Below are positions 1 through 7,406 of a stretch of 56,138 nucleotides of DNA, in pieces. The stretch comes from Leucobacter sp. 7(1) (lineage in GTDB: Bacteria; Actinomycetota; Actinomycetes; Actinomycetales; Microbacteriaceae). Below the pieces are notes generated by a model. It was not told where the DNA came from. It was given only the letters and a program-made list of their open reading frames with translations, and made no database searches. The DNA lies in assembly GCF_900163635.1 (NCBI RefSeq), contig NZ_FUID01000069.1, forward strand, positions 1 to 56,138, written 5' to 3'. The translations under genes were made by a program, and so were the position numbers. How positions within the stretch are numbered: the stretch's first letter is position 1; each line of letters starts with the position of its first letter.

Positions 1-60
1 GAGGGAAAGGGGGAAAGGGGGGAGGGAAAGTGAGAAAGGGAGGGAGAAGCCTAGACAAGC
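1..60. other. Purine-rich tract with G-quadruplex-type motif
   Basis: The + strand is almost pure G and A. Between about 3 and 28 there are four or more runs of at least three G separated by one to three A, which fits the usual G-quadruplex pattern. It lies beyond the end of the SURF1 gene, and the RNA read from that gene would be the C-rich copy. No gene is visible in this stretch. Confidence 0.5.
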
Positions 61-71
61 GCCATGTCTTG

Positions 72-179
72 GACCAGCACCAGGTCCACGTCCAGCACCA
101 GGTCCAGCACCAGGTCCAGGACCAGCACCAGCACCAGGTCCAGCACCAAGTCCAGGTCCAGCACCAGGTCCAGGCTGGC
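72..179. repeat. Imperfect hexamer array (SNCCAG)n
   Basis: About 17 head-to-tail hexamers built from caccag, gtccag and gaccag, many arranged as a 12-bp dimer (caccaggtccag). The array ends a few bases before the SURF1 stop codon, so it is 3' non-coding for that gene. The unit is a multiple of three, but I see no start or binding site to suggest it is translated. Confidence 0.8.
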
Positions 180-182
180 GGG

Positions 183-1124
183 CTACTTGTCGAGCAGGGC
201 GTCCTCGATGTCCGCGTCGGACGGGCCTCGGCGTACCTTGCGGGCCGCGGCGCGACGATCTTGCTCCCGCACGATCTCGCTGCCCGCGTTGAGGCTGCGG
301 TACTCGCGCCGCGCGGCAACGAACACGCCAATCCCGGCGATCATGATGAACACGTACCACTGCAGCGCGTAGGAGAGATGTGGCCCCTCATCTCGTTCGG
401 GTTCGGCGGGGAGCACCCCGTGTTCACCTGCGGGATCCTCTGAAATGAGCATGCCGTAGGCCCCGGTGTATGCCTCGCCCTCCGTTCCGCTGAGGCGGGC
501 GAGTTCTGGCAGCTCGATGCTTGCAACGGTCATGCCTGAGCTTGTCCGTCCGACGATCCGAGGTTCTGACGCGCGGAGCCGCGCCTCAACGAGGACCGTG
601 CCTTCTGGGGCCTGCGGCAGATCGGTGACCTGAACTTCGCCGCGTGCGGCCGCACCGCCGTCCACGGGGATCCAGCCCCGGTCTACGAAGAACACGTCGC
701 CGGCATCGGTGCGGAGCGCCTGAATCAGATCTGAGCCCACGCCCTGCGGACCGGGACGGTTCCGGGCAAGTGTCGGCTCACCGATGTACTCGCCGCGGAC
801 CGAGACTGTGCGCCACTTCTGCGCATCCACGTCGAAGGCGTCAAGCTCGGGGAGCTCCTCCTCGAGGGGAACCGCGGTGGAACCGTAGTTGGAATCGAGT
901 CGGTCGATTTCCGCCCGCGCCTGCGCGCGACGGTCAAACTGCCAGTTCCCCAGCAGAACACAGGCAATTGAGAACACAACGAGCATCGTGAAGTACCCGA
1001 ACCACCGTCCCGAGCGCAGGAAGGTCCACCCGACCTGCGGGCCGTCGGGCACAGTCACCGGCGCGCTGGAGGATGTGGCCGGTGCGGGAGCGGTGTCCTG
1101 TGTCATACGGTCGTCGTCTCTCAC
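183..1124 (-). CDS. SURF1 family cytochrome oxidase assembly protein
   Basis: 313 residues. SURF1-family proteins help mature aa3-type cytochrome c oxidase, probably around haem a insertion, in the cytoplasmic membrane. One transmembrane helix lies near residues 40-62, followed by the family motif GNWQFDRR; a second helix near 252-272 follows LSYALQW. The loop between them is extracytoplasmic. The C-terminal tail of about 40 residues is basic and probably cytosolic. The start overlaps the upstream gene by four bases (ATGA), so the gene is the last of a three-gene operon. Oxidase and bc1 genes lie at the other end of this window. The family call is secure; the exact biochemical role is known only for the family. 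Confidence 0.93.
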   Translation of the reverse strand: MRDDDRMTQDTAPAPATSSSAPVTVPDGPQVGWTFLRSGRWFGYFTMLVVFSIACVLLGNWQFDRRAQARAEIDRLDSNYGSTAVPLEEELPELDAFDVDAQKWRTVSVRGEYIGEPTLARNRPGPQGVGSDLIQALRTDAGDVFFVDRGWIPVDGGAAARGEVQVTDLPQAPEGTVLVEARLRASEPRIVGRTSSGMTVASIELPELARLSGTEGEAYTGAYGMLISEDPAGEHGVLPAEPERDEGPHLSYALQWYVFIMIAGIGVFVAARREYRSLNAGSEIVREQDRRAAARKVRRGPSDADIEDALLDK

Positions 1125-1366
1125 TTCTCGAGTTCGCTGACGGGCATGACGCTGAGCGGAAAATCACGCGACGCGAGGAACTCGCGCAGGGTCTCCAGAT
1201 GTGCGTCACAGGCCAGCCAGGTCTTGCGGCGGTCTTCGGTGTGGATCTTCGGATTGCGCCACTGGATCGCCCAGCTCGCTTCGTCTCGGCACGCCGCGCG
1301 GGAGCACGAGTATTCGTGTTCGGGCGGCAGGCCGAGCGTCACCACAGGGTTGCTCATCCCGCTCAT
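1121..1366 (-). CDS. Small conserved actinobacterial protein, unknown function
   Basis: 81 residues with cysteines spaced like a small zinc-binding fold (CSRAAC near residues 21-26, and a later ACDAH). The central segment IQWRNPKIHTEDRRKTW is typical of a short protein widespread in actinobacteria. From memory, databases sometimes label it acetone carboxylase, which its size and content do not support. It overlaps both neighbours by four bases, so translation is probably coupled with the DUF3099 and SURF1 genes. No function can be assigned; a metal site is inference from the Cys/His pattern. Confidence 0.8.
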   Translation of the reverse strand: MSGMSNPVVTLGLPPEHEYSCSRAACRDEASWAIQWRNPKIHTEDRRKTWLACDAHLETLREFLASRDFPLSVMPVSELEK

Positions 1367-1785
1367 GCGAGGCCCCCTGGAGACGTAGAGGTGCCCCGCG
1401 GAGATTCTGGCGACACGGGATCTGCGGCCGATCCGGCACTCGGATCTGAGGCCGCTCGTCGCGTGGGCTCCACATCGATCACGATCAATTCGGATTCCGC
1501 GGGAGCGTCCGTGTCTGCCGGTTCGGGGGCAGTGAGCTGCTGCGGTTCGGGCGCGTCAGGGGCTTCGCCCGGGTTGTGGGCCACGGCGTTGCCGACCATC
1601 ACGGCGAACCAGGGGAGCAGCACTGCGCCCGCGGCAACGAGGAGCACCCACCAACCCCGCACCCAGAACAGAGAGACGACGCACAGCACCCGCAGCGCCA
1701 TCGCAATGAAGTACATCCGCATACGGTGCGCGCGATCCTCGGCGGGGCTCACGCCCGCCGAGGTCACACTGTAGCTCTTGGCCAT
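1363..1785 (-). CDS. DUF3099 family membrane protein
   Basis: 140 residues. The N-terminal YSVTSAGVSPAEDRAHRM and two adjacent hydrophobic helices (about 25-42 and 46-66, including WVRGWWVLLVAAGAVLLPW) are the DUF3099 signature. The remaining half is a low-complexity Pro/Ala/Ser/acidic tail, probably cytosolic. It is the first gene of the operon reading toward SURF1 and has a GGAG-type binding site just upstream. It is divergent from fabG across about 150 bases. No function is known for the family. Confidence 0.88.
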   Translation of the reverse strand: MAKSYSVTSAGVSPAEDRAHRMRMYFIAMALRVLCVVSLFWVRGWWVLLVAAGAVLLPWFAVMVGNAVAHNPGEAPDAPEPQQLTAPEPADTDAPAESELIVIDVEPTRRAASDPSAGSAADPVSPESPRGTSTSPGGLA

Positions 1786-1902
1786 GCGCTCCTTCTCACG
1801 TACTGCCCCAGCCTACGCCGTTTGGCTGGAGAGCACCCCCACGTTGCCGGATTCGCGGGGCGGCCGGCCGCGCGCCCTCGGCCCGGCGCATGTGCGCTCC
1901 CG

Positions 1903-1938
1903 TAGGCTAGAACGCACTGTCTGATTGGAAGGACCCCC
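1903..1938 (+). promoter_or_regulatory. Probable fabG promoter -10 and ribosome binding site
   Basis: TAGGCT at 1903-1908 resembles the -10 hexamers seen before several other genes here. A GGAAGGA ribosome binding site lies 6-7 bases before the fabG ATG. The short leader contrasts with the leaderless genes elsewhere in the window. No convincing -35 is visible. Confidence 0.4.
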
Positions 1939-2649
1939 ATGAGCACCTCCCGTACCGTACTCGTCACCGGCGGCAACCGCGGCATCGGCTACGCGATCGC
2001 CGAGCGCATGATCGCTGACGGCCACCGCGTCGCTGTGACCTCCCGCTCCGGCGAGGGCCCCGCCGGCTCACTGACCGTCCGCGCCGAAATGACGGACGCA
2101 GCTTCGATCGACGCCGCGTTCACGGAGATCGAAGCCCAGTTCGGACCGGTCGAGGTTGTCGTCGCAAACGCGGGCATCACGAAGGACACGCTGCTACTCC
2201 GCATGAGCGAGGAGGAGTTCACGAGCGTGATCGACACGAACCTCACGGGCACGTTCCGCGTCGTGAAGCGCGCCGCCAAGGGACTCCTGAAGGGCCGCTT
2301 CGGTCGAGTGATCCTAATTTCGAGCGTCGTGGCACTCTACGGTTCGCCCGGACAGATCAACTACTCTTCGTCGAAGGCCGCCCTCATCGGCTTCGCACGT
2401 TCGCTCACCCGTGAGCTCGGCTCGCGGGGGATCACGGCAAACGTCGTCGCTCCCGGCTTCATCGAGACCGACATGACCGCGGAGCTTCCCGAGGCGCAGC
2501 AGAAGCAGTACCTCGATTCGATCCCAGCATCCCGCTTCGGCAAGGTGTCGGAAATCGCCGGGGCTGTGTCATTCCTTGCGGGAGACGATGCCGCGTATAT
2601 CTCTGGCGCCGTGCTCCCCGTTGACGGGGGCCTGGGGATGGGCCACTAA
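1939..2649 (+). CDS. fabG: 3-oxoacyl-[ACP] reductase (FabG/MabA-like SDR)
   Basis: 236 residues, short-chain dehydrogenase/reductase. It should reduce 3-oxoacyl-ACP with NADPH in cytosolic fatty acid elongation. The TGGNRGIG nucleotide motif is near residue 10, NAG near 77, the catalytic Ser in ISSVVALYGS, and YSSSK supplies the active-site Tyr and Lys. The C-terminal GGLGMGH matches the MabA/FabG1 ending rather than a generic SDR. The ATG has a strong GGAAGGA site. No enoyl reductase (inhA) follows, unlike mycobacteria; a PEP-mutase-family gene comes next. Substrate is family inference. Confidence 0.9.
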   Translation: MSTSRTVLVTGGNRGIGYAIAERMIADGHRVAVTSRSGEGPAGSLTVRAEMTDAASIDAAFTEIEAQFGPVEVVVANAGITKDTLLLRMSEEEFTSVIDTNLTGTFRVVKRAAKGLLKGRFGRVILISSVVALYGSPGQINYSSSKAALIGFARSLTRELGSRGITANVVAPGFIETDMTAELPEAQQKQYLDSIPASRFGKVSEIAGAVSFLAGDDAAYISGAVLPVDGGLGMGH

Positions 2650-2698
2650 TCCCGGATCACCCCTACAATCAGCGGCGGATCCGGCGTAGCCTGAGGGC

Positions 2699-3511
2699 AT
2701 GAACGCTCAGACTCACCCCCGGACCCCGACCCGTGTCGCCGTCGACGCGCAGGCTCTCGCTCAGCTCTATGCGGCCCCCGAGATCTTGCGCGTCGTCAAT
2801 GTGTGGGACGCCGCGAGCGCGCGCGTGATCGCAGAGCTTCCCGGCACCCGGGCCATCGCGACCGCTGGCCACTCGATTGCCGCGAGCCACGGCTACGGCG
2901 ATGGTGAGCAAATTCCCCTCGATCTGATGCTCGCGAGCATCGGCCGGATCGCGGCTGCCGCTGAGCACCTGCCCGTGACGGCGGATCTCGACGGTGGGTA
3001 CGGTGATGTTTCGGAGACCGTGCGCCGCGCGATCGGCGTGGGTGCTTCGGGTGCGAACATTGAGGACCGGATGCGCCCGTTCGGTGAGTCCGTGGCAATT
3101 ATGCGTGCGGCGGTGCACACCGGCGAGCAGGAGGGCATCGCCTTCGCCCTCAACGCGCGAACGGATGCGCTGATCCGGAACACGGAGCGCCCCCGCGCGG
3201 AAGCGATCGCCGAAGCTATCGAGCGCGGTCGCGCCTACCGGGACGAGGGAGCGACGTGCATCTTCGTGCCGGGAGTGCTCTCCGAGGAGGACACCCTCGC
3301 ACTCGTCGCCGGGATCGGCCCACAGGCCGTCAGCGTGATCGGCCTCCCGGGCGCCCTCACCGCGGCACAATACGAGGCGCTCGGCGTCGCCCGGATTTCG
3401 TACGGGCCCATGCCGCAGAACGTGGCGTTGACCGCGCTGAAGCGTCTCGGCGAGTCGCTGCACGGCGACGGGGTGATCCCCGCGGAGACCGAGCAGCTCA
3501 ACAACTTCTGA
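2699..3511 (+). CDS. Isocitrate lyase/PEP mutase superfamily protein
   Basis: 270 residues with the alpha/beta barrel pattern of the PEP mutase/isocitrate lyase superfamily. NVWDAASARV near residue 34, TADLDGGYGD near 97 (metal-binding acidic cluster) and GANIEDR near 120 are diagnostic. Members cleave or rearrange C-C or C-P bonds of 2-methylisocitrate, oxaloacetate, phosphonopyruvate and similar compounds. The KKCG loop of true isocitrate lyases is absent, so the substrate is unknown. TAGCCT lies exactly six bases before the ATG and there is no Shine-Dalgarno, which suggests a leaderless transcript. Confidence 0.85.
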   Translation: MNAQTHPRTPTRVAVDAQALAQLYAAPEILRVVNVWDAASARVIAELPGTRAIATAGHSIAASHGYGDGEQIPLDLMLASIGRIAAAAEHLPVTADLDGGYGDVSETVRRAIGVGASGANIEDRMRPFGESVAIMRAAVHTGEQEGIAFALNARTDALIRNTERPRAEAIAEAIERGRAYRDEGATCIFVPGVLSEEDTLALVAGIGPQAVSVIGLPGALTAAQYEALGVARISYGPMPQNVALTALKRLGESLHGDGVIPAETEQLNNF

Positions 3512-3537
3512 GTGGACTGCGGGTCTAAGCGTGCTGC

Positions 3538-3630
3538 GGGACTGAGAGCCTGCGGGACTGGGAGCCTGCGGGACTGAGAGCTTGCGAGACTGAGCGGCTC
3601 CAGGACTGAGCGGCTCCAGGACTGACAGGC
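3538..3630. repeat. 16-bp tandem repeat, five copies plus partial
   Basis: The unit gggactgagagcctgc recurs at 3538, 3554, 3570, 3586 and 3602, with a partial sixth copy from 3618. The last copies change to an agcggctcc ending. It fills the space between the preceding stop codon and a strong terminator. The period of 16 is not a multiple of three, as expected for non-coding sequence. Confidence 0.9.
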
Positions 3631-3662
3631 TTGGGGGCCGCACGGCGCGTGCGGCCCCCAAG
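3630..3662. terminator. Bidirectional intrinsic terminator
   Basis: A 14-bp perfect stem (arms 3630-3643 and 3649-3662) with a 5-base loop and very GC-rich arms flanked by A/T bases. It sits between the ends of two convergent genes, three bases from the serB stop, so it can serve both. Confidence 0.85.
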
Positions 3663-3665
3663 CAG

Positions 3666-4310
3666 CTACGCGGTGAGGCGATCCAGCAGCGGGATCGCGA
3701 GTGCCAGATCATGCTCGATCGCGACGTCGGCGCGCTCGCGCACAAGCGGCTTCCCGTTGAACGAGACGCCGATCGCCGCAACTGCCATCATGTCAAGGTC
3801 GTTTGCACCGTCACCGATGGCCACAGAAGCGCTCAATGGGATGCCGGTGTCGGCGGCCCACTCGCGGAGCGCGTCGGCCTTCGCGGCAGCGTCAATGATG
3901 GGCCCCAAGGTGCGCCCGGTCATCTGACCGTCCACAACCTCCAGGCGATTCGCTCGCCAGAAGTCCAGGCCCAGGTCTGCAGCAATCGGATCCAGTACCT
4001 CGTGGAACCCGCCCGAGACAACGCCGACCTTGCCACCTCGCGCGTGCACGGCGGCGATGAGTTCCCGGATGCCCGGGGTCAGGCGAACGCGCGTATATGC
4101 GTCATGGAACGCAGACTCCGGGGTGCCCGCGAGCGTCGCCACGCGCTCGGTGAGGCTCTCAGCGAAGTCGAGTTCGCCACGCATCGCGCGCTCGGTGACC
4201 TCTGCCACCTGTTCCCGGGTGCCCGCGACTTCGGCGAGGAGTTCAATCACCTCGTCCTGAATTGTCGTGGAATCGCAATCAAGGACAACGAGAGGCGCTG
4301 CAACGGTCAT
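3666..4310 (-). CDS. serB: Phosphoserine phosphatase SerB
   Basis: 214 residues, HAD superfamily. It hydrolyses L-3-phosphoserine to serine, the last step of the phosphorylated serine pathway. The nucleophile motif DCDSTT is near residue 11, SGGFHEV near 98, and GDGANDLDMM near 167 carries the Mg-binding acids. GKPLVRERADVAI near the end is typical of SerB. There is no N-terminal ACT domain, so this is the short form. TAGACT lies seven bases before the ATG with GGAG between them, so both a near-leaderless and an SD start are possible. Confidence 0.93.
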   Translation of the reverse strand: MTVAAPLVVLDCDSTTIQDEVIELLAEVAGTREQVAEVTERAMRGELDFAESLTERVATLAGTPESAFHDAYTRVRLTPGIRELIAAVHARGGKVGVVSGGFHEVLDPIAADLGLDFWRANRLEVVDGQMTGRTLGPIIDAAAKADALREWAADTGIPLSASVAIGDGANDLDMMAVAAIGVSFNGKPLVRERADVAIEHDLALAIPLLDRLTA

Positions 4311-4324
4311 GCGCTCCAGTCTAC

Positions 4325-4372
4325 GGTTTCGGTGTGGCGCGGTTTCGGTGTGGCGCGGTTTCGGTGTGGCGC
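4325..4372. repeat. 16-bp tandem repeat, three exact copies
   Basis: The unit ggtttcggtgtggcgc occurs three times with no mismatch at 4325, 4341 and 4357. It is just upstream of the serB start on the minus strand and before the divergent ABC gene, so it lies in both promoter regions. Its period matches two other arrays in the window, but its sequence does not. Confidence 0.95.
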
Positions 4373-4414
4373 GCCGTGACCCGCGCGGGGCGCACCACTC
4401 GTTAGGCTGGGGGC

Positions 4415-5200
4415 ATGGTCAATGTCCTGCGACTCACCGATGTGTCCGTTGTCCGCGCTGGCCGGCCGATCCTCGATGGGGTCACCTGGTCGGTCGATGA
4501 AGCGGAGCGGTGGGTGATCCTCGGTCCGAACGGTGCGGGGAAGTCCACACTGCTTGCGCTCGCGACGGCGTCGTCCCACCCGAGCTCCGGCATCGTCGAG
4601 GTGCTTGATGAGCAGCTGGGGAAGATCGACGTGTTCGAGCTGCGCAACCGTATCGGCTCGGTGTCCTCTGCCACGGGGCGGCGGATCCCGCCCTCTGAGA
4701 CTGTCCGTGACATTGTGCTCACCGCCGCGTACTCGGTGGAGGGGCGCTGGAACGAGGAGTATGAGGATCTCGATGTGCGCCAGGCCGAGCGCATCCTCGC
4801 CGAGTGGGACCTGGCGGGCTTCGCTGACCGCACCTTCGGCACTCTGAGCGACGGGGAACGCAAGCGGGCACTGATCGCACGCGCCGTGATGACGGATCCC
4901 GAGATGCTCCTGCTTGACGAACCGAGTGCGAGCCTCGATCTGGGGGCACGGGAGCGCCTGCTGCAGATGCTCTCGGGCTTTGCTGCGTCGCCAGCCTCGC
5001 CCGCAATGGTGATGGTGACCCACCACGTCGAGGAGGTGCCGCCCGGGTTCACTCACGTGCTCATGCTGCGCGAGGGACAGGTCCAGGCCGCCGGGCCTGT
5101 GGCCTCTACACTGACCGCGGACAACCTTGCAGCGACCTTCGGGATGCCGTTCGAACTCTCCGTGAACGCCGGTCGCTACGCCGCCGTGGCGCGCCCCTAA
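4415..5200 (+). CDS. ABC transporter-type ATPase (orphan)
   Basis: 261 residues, one nucleotide-binding domain. The Walker A motif GPNGAGKST is near residue 38, the signature LSDGERKR near 146, and Walker B LLLDEPSASLD follows, then an H-loop in VTHHVEE. The sequence resembles the YlmA/ModF-like branch of cytosolic ABC ATPases. No permease or binding protein adjoins it, so the transport partner, if any, is elsewhere. TAGGCT is exactly six bases before the ATG, suggesting leaderless transcription. The next gene is rpmE2. Confidence 0.88.
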   Translation: MVNVLRLTDVSVVRAGRPILDGVTWSVDEAERWVILGPNGAGKSTLLALATASSHPSSGIVEVLDEQLGKIDVFELRNRIGSVSSATGRRIPPSETVRDIVLTAAYSVEGRWNEEYEDLDVRQAERILAEWDLAGFADRTFGTLSDGERKRALIARAVMTDPEMLLLDEPSASLDLGARERLLQMLSGFAASPASPAMVMVTHHVEEVPPGFTHVLMLREGQVQAAGPVASTLTADNLAATFGMPFELSVNAGRYAAVARP

Positions 5201-5243
5201 GCTCCAATCACGCAATTCACTGCCCGCGTCTGCTAAAGTTGAC

Positions 5244-5288
5244 CCTTGGCGCGGTAGTTCCGCAAGGCTTCGATGCGCTAGACGCATC
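5244..5288 (+). promoter_or_regulatory. Possible structured leader of the bL31 gene
   Basis: Two hairpins precede the bL31 start. The first has CCTT/AAGG (5244-5247/5264-5267) enclosing GCGG/CCGC (5251-5254/5260-5263) with a 3-base bulge. The second is GATGCG/CGCATC (5272-5277/5283-5288). Autoregulatory leader RNAs have been described for L31 genes in several bacterial groups. Whether this matches a known family cannot be decided by eye. Confidence 0.35.
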
Positions 5289-5314
5289 ATCCATCACGCA
5301 CAATAAGGACACTC

Positions 5315-5563
5315 ATGAAGACCGACATTCACCCCGAGTACAACGCAATCGTGTTCCGCGACCTGGCGTCGGGGGAGACGTTCCTCACCCGCTCGACGCT
5401 CACCAGCGAGAAGACGATCGAGCTCGACGGCGCGACCTACCCGGTCCTCGACGTGGAAATCTCCAGCGCATCGCACCCGTTCTACACGGGTAAGCAGCGC
5501 ATCATGGACTCGGCCGGTCGTGTCGAGAAGTTCAACCAGCGCTTCAAGGGCTTCGGCGCCTAA
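5315..5563 (+). CDS. rpmE2: 50S ribosomal protein bL31, type B (zinc-free)
   Basis: 82 residues. The sequence [16 protein letters not shown], the [12 protein letters not shown] segment and the RVEKFNQRF ending identify bL31, which binds the 50S central protuberance and the subunit bridge. No CxxC pair is present, so this is the type B form that does not bind zinc. Type B genes are often induced by zinc limitation through Zur. I see no clear Zur palindrome upstream, but a possible structured leader is present. A strong terminator follows directly, so it is a single-gene unit. Confidence 0.96.
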   Translation: MKTDIHPEYNAIVFRDLASGETFLTRSTLTSEKTIELDGATYPVLDVEISSASHPFYTGKQRIMDSAGRVEKFNQRFKGFGA

Positions 5564-5577
5564 GCACTGCGAACGCC

Positions 5578-5615
5578 AGAACGGGCGGTGGATCTTCGGA
5601 TCCACCGCCCGTTCT
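5578..5615 (+). terminator. Intrinsic terminator after rpmE2
   Basis: A 17-bp perfect stem (5578-5594/5599-5615) is closed by a TTCG tetraloop, which is unusually stable. It starts about 15 bases after the bL31 stop codon. Confidence 0.93.
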
Positions 5616-5639
5616 GCTGTGTGCGGGGCCGCAGGGCGG

Positions 5640-5670
5640 GGCCGGGGCCTCGCCACGCAGGCCCCCGGCC
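5640..5670 (-). terminator. Possible terminator of the exonuclease gene
   Basis: A GC-rich stem (5640-5650 with 5659-5670, one bulged base) lies five bases beyond the exonuclease stop codon. No U-tract follows. Weaker than the rpmE2 terminator next to it. Confidence 0.35.
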
Positions 5671-5674
5671 CGGC

Positions 5675-6379
5675 TTAGCTTGCGCGTAGCGGCCACGCCC
5701 CGTCAGCGACGAAGTTCGGGTCGCGGACGCGCCGCATGTACTCCTGGAAGCTTGCCGCCTGTTGCGCGGCCCAGGTGACCTGCGCGGCGTGGAGCGCATC
5801 GAGGTCGTCAGGAATCACGTCCGCGTACTTCCGCGCGATCGCCTGCAGCACACGGCCCGAGGCGATGGCGTCGTCGCCGGCGTCGTGCGCGTTCCCGATC
5901 TCCACCCCGTGATGGGCCGCGACTGCCACGAGGGTGCGCTTCCCCTTCCGGTAGCGGTCGAACTGCTTGTCAAGGATCAGCGGGTCGATGACCGGGGCAA
6001 TGGCAGAGGGGAGCGACACGCCGTGCCGTGCGGCTTCAGCGGTCAGCAGCGACAGATCGTAGGGCGCGTTGTAGGCCACGACGGGGTAGCCACGCTCGAT
6101 CATCTCGGCAAGCTGCGCGACGATCTGCTGCACCCCCACCTGAGCGGAGATCCCCGTGGCCCGGGCGATCTCCGTGGTAATGCCGTGCACGCGCATCGCC
6201 GCCTCGGGGATCTCGATGCCCGGATCCAGCAGCCAATCGTAGCGTTCGGTGACTTCACCGCCGGAGCCGAGCAGCGCGATTGTTGCGCTCACGATCCGGG
6301 CTTCAGAGGTGTCAATACCGGTCGTTTCGGTATCGAACACGGCGAGGTTCGCGGCCCAGAGGGGGAGTTGAGCGGTCAC
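5675..6379 (-). CDS. DnaQ-like 3'-5' exonuclease (DEDDh)
   Basis: 234 residues from a GTG start preceded by AAAGGAG, which is better supported than an ATG 36 bases upstream. The exonuclease fold shows ExoI FDTETTG near residue 14, ExoII with NAPYDLSLL near 103, and ExoIII HDAGDDA near 165 with the DEDDh histidine. It resembles the proofreading epsilon subunit of DNA polymerase III. Actinobacteria carry several such stand-alone exonucleases, so assignment to the replicase is uncertain. It is divergent from the hydrolase gene over about 100 bases. Confidence 0.88.
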   Translation of the reverse strand: MTAQLPLWAANLAVFDTETTGIDTSEARIVSATIALLGSGGEVTERYDWLLDPGIEIPEAAMRVHGITTEIARATGISAQVGVQQIVAQLAEMIERGYPVVAYNAPYDLSLLTAEAARHGVSLPSAIAPVIDPLILDKQFDRYRKGKRTLVAVAAHHGVEIGNAHDAGDDAIASGRVLQAIARKYADVIPDDLDALHAAQVTWAAQQAASFQEYMRRVRDPNFVADGAWPLRAS

Positions 6380-6479
6380 GGCGCTCCTTTCGTTTCCTCG
6401 ATCGTACCGAGCCACGCCGGATCCCGCGCCCCGGAGCGGTGCGAGGCGCTTTGCCAGCCCGCGCCGCTAAGGTTATTTC

Positions 6480-7406
6480 GTGAGCACCGTCCCCTCTCCT
6501 TTCGCCGTCCCCGCACTCGGTTCCGAGACCCGTGCGTGGCGATACGGCGCGGCGGAGGGCCCGACGCTCATCCTCGTCCACGGCTTCCGCGGTGACCATC
6601 ACGGGCTTCAGGGCATCGCCCAGGGGCTCGCTGCAAGCGCCCCGGAGCTCCGGGTCATCGTCCCCGATCTGCCCGGCTTCGGGGCCTCACCCTCGATCCC
6701 TGGCCGCACGCACGACATCGCGCTCTACGGCGAGTGGCTCCGCGCTTTTTCGGCGGAGACGGCACCCGACAGTTTCGCGATCCTGGGCCACTCTTTCGGC
6801 TCACTCGTGGTTTCGGCCGCACTCGCGGGCGGCCTGGCACCGGAGCGCACGATCCTGATCAACCCGATTTCTGCTCCGGCACTCGAGGGCCCGCAGGCCG
6901 TCATGACGCAGCTGGCGATCGCGTACTACCGCGCCGCTGATCTCCTGCCAGAACGGGCCGCACGCGGCCTGCTCGGCAACCCGCTGATCGTGCGTGTGAT
7001 GAGCGAGGTCATGGCGAAGACGCGCGACAGGGAGCTGCGTCGCTGGATCCACGATCAGCACGATCGGTATTTCAGCGTGTTTGCTGATCCCGGGACCTTG
7101 CTCGACGCCTTCCGTGCGTCCGTGTCCCACACGGTGATCGCTGGGGCTGACGCGTTTGTGGCTCCGACACTCCTCATCGCGGGCGAGCGGGACGACATCA
7201 CCCCGCTCGCAAAGCAGCTTGAGCTGCAGCGCCGGATCCCCGGGTCGGAGCTGCGGATTCTGCCCGGCACGGGCCACCTTGTGCACTACGAGGCCGTCAC
7301 TGACGCGGTCGCCGCGATCCTCGCGTTCCTGCGGGCGAGCACGCCACCAGGAACCACCCCGTTTTCCTCCGTTTTGTCTTCCCCCGCCAAGGAGCCCTCC
7401 GCGTGA
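6480..7406 (+). CDS. Alpha/beta hydrolase
   Basis: 308 residues from a GTG start. The oxyanion region HGFRGDHHG is near residue 35, the nucleophile elbow GHSFGS near 103, the acid in GERDDITP near 224, and the catalytic His in GTGHLVHYE near 254. The substrate is unknown. TAAGGT lies exactly six bases before the GTG with no binding site, suggesting a leaderless mRNA. The stop overlaps the next start (GTGA), so hydrolase, TrmH-type methyltransferase and PAP2 genes form one translationally coupled run. Confidence 0.88.
   Translation: MSTVPSPFAVPALGSETRAWRYGAAEGPTLILVHGFRGDHHGLQGIAQGLAASAPELRVIVPDLPGFGASPSIPGRTHDIALYGEWLRAFSAETAPDSFAILGHSFGSLVVSAALAGGLAPERTILINPISAPALEGPQAVMTQLAIAYYRAADLLPERAARGLLGNPLIVRVMSEVMAKTRDRELRRWIHDQHDRYFSVFADPGTLLDAFRASVSHTVIAGADAFVAPTLLIAGERDDITPLAKQLELQRRIPGSELRILPGTGHLVHYEAVTDAVAAILAFLRASTPPGTTPFSSVLSSPAKEPSA

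Noticed and set aside
1121-1366. Acetone carboxylase subunit
   Set aside because: At 81 residues with a Cys/His cluster it shares nothing with carboxylase subunits; the name appears to be a database carry-over.
2669-3781. 370-codon minus-strand frame across the PEP-mutase-family gene and serB end
   Set aside because: It runs through the 16-bp repeat and the terminator, and is shadow coding of real genes.
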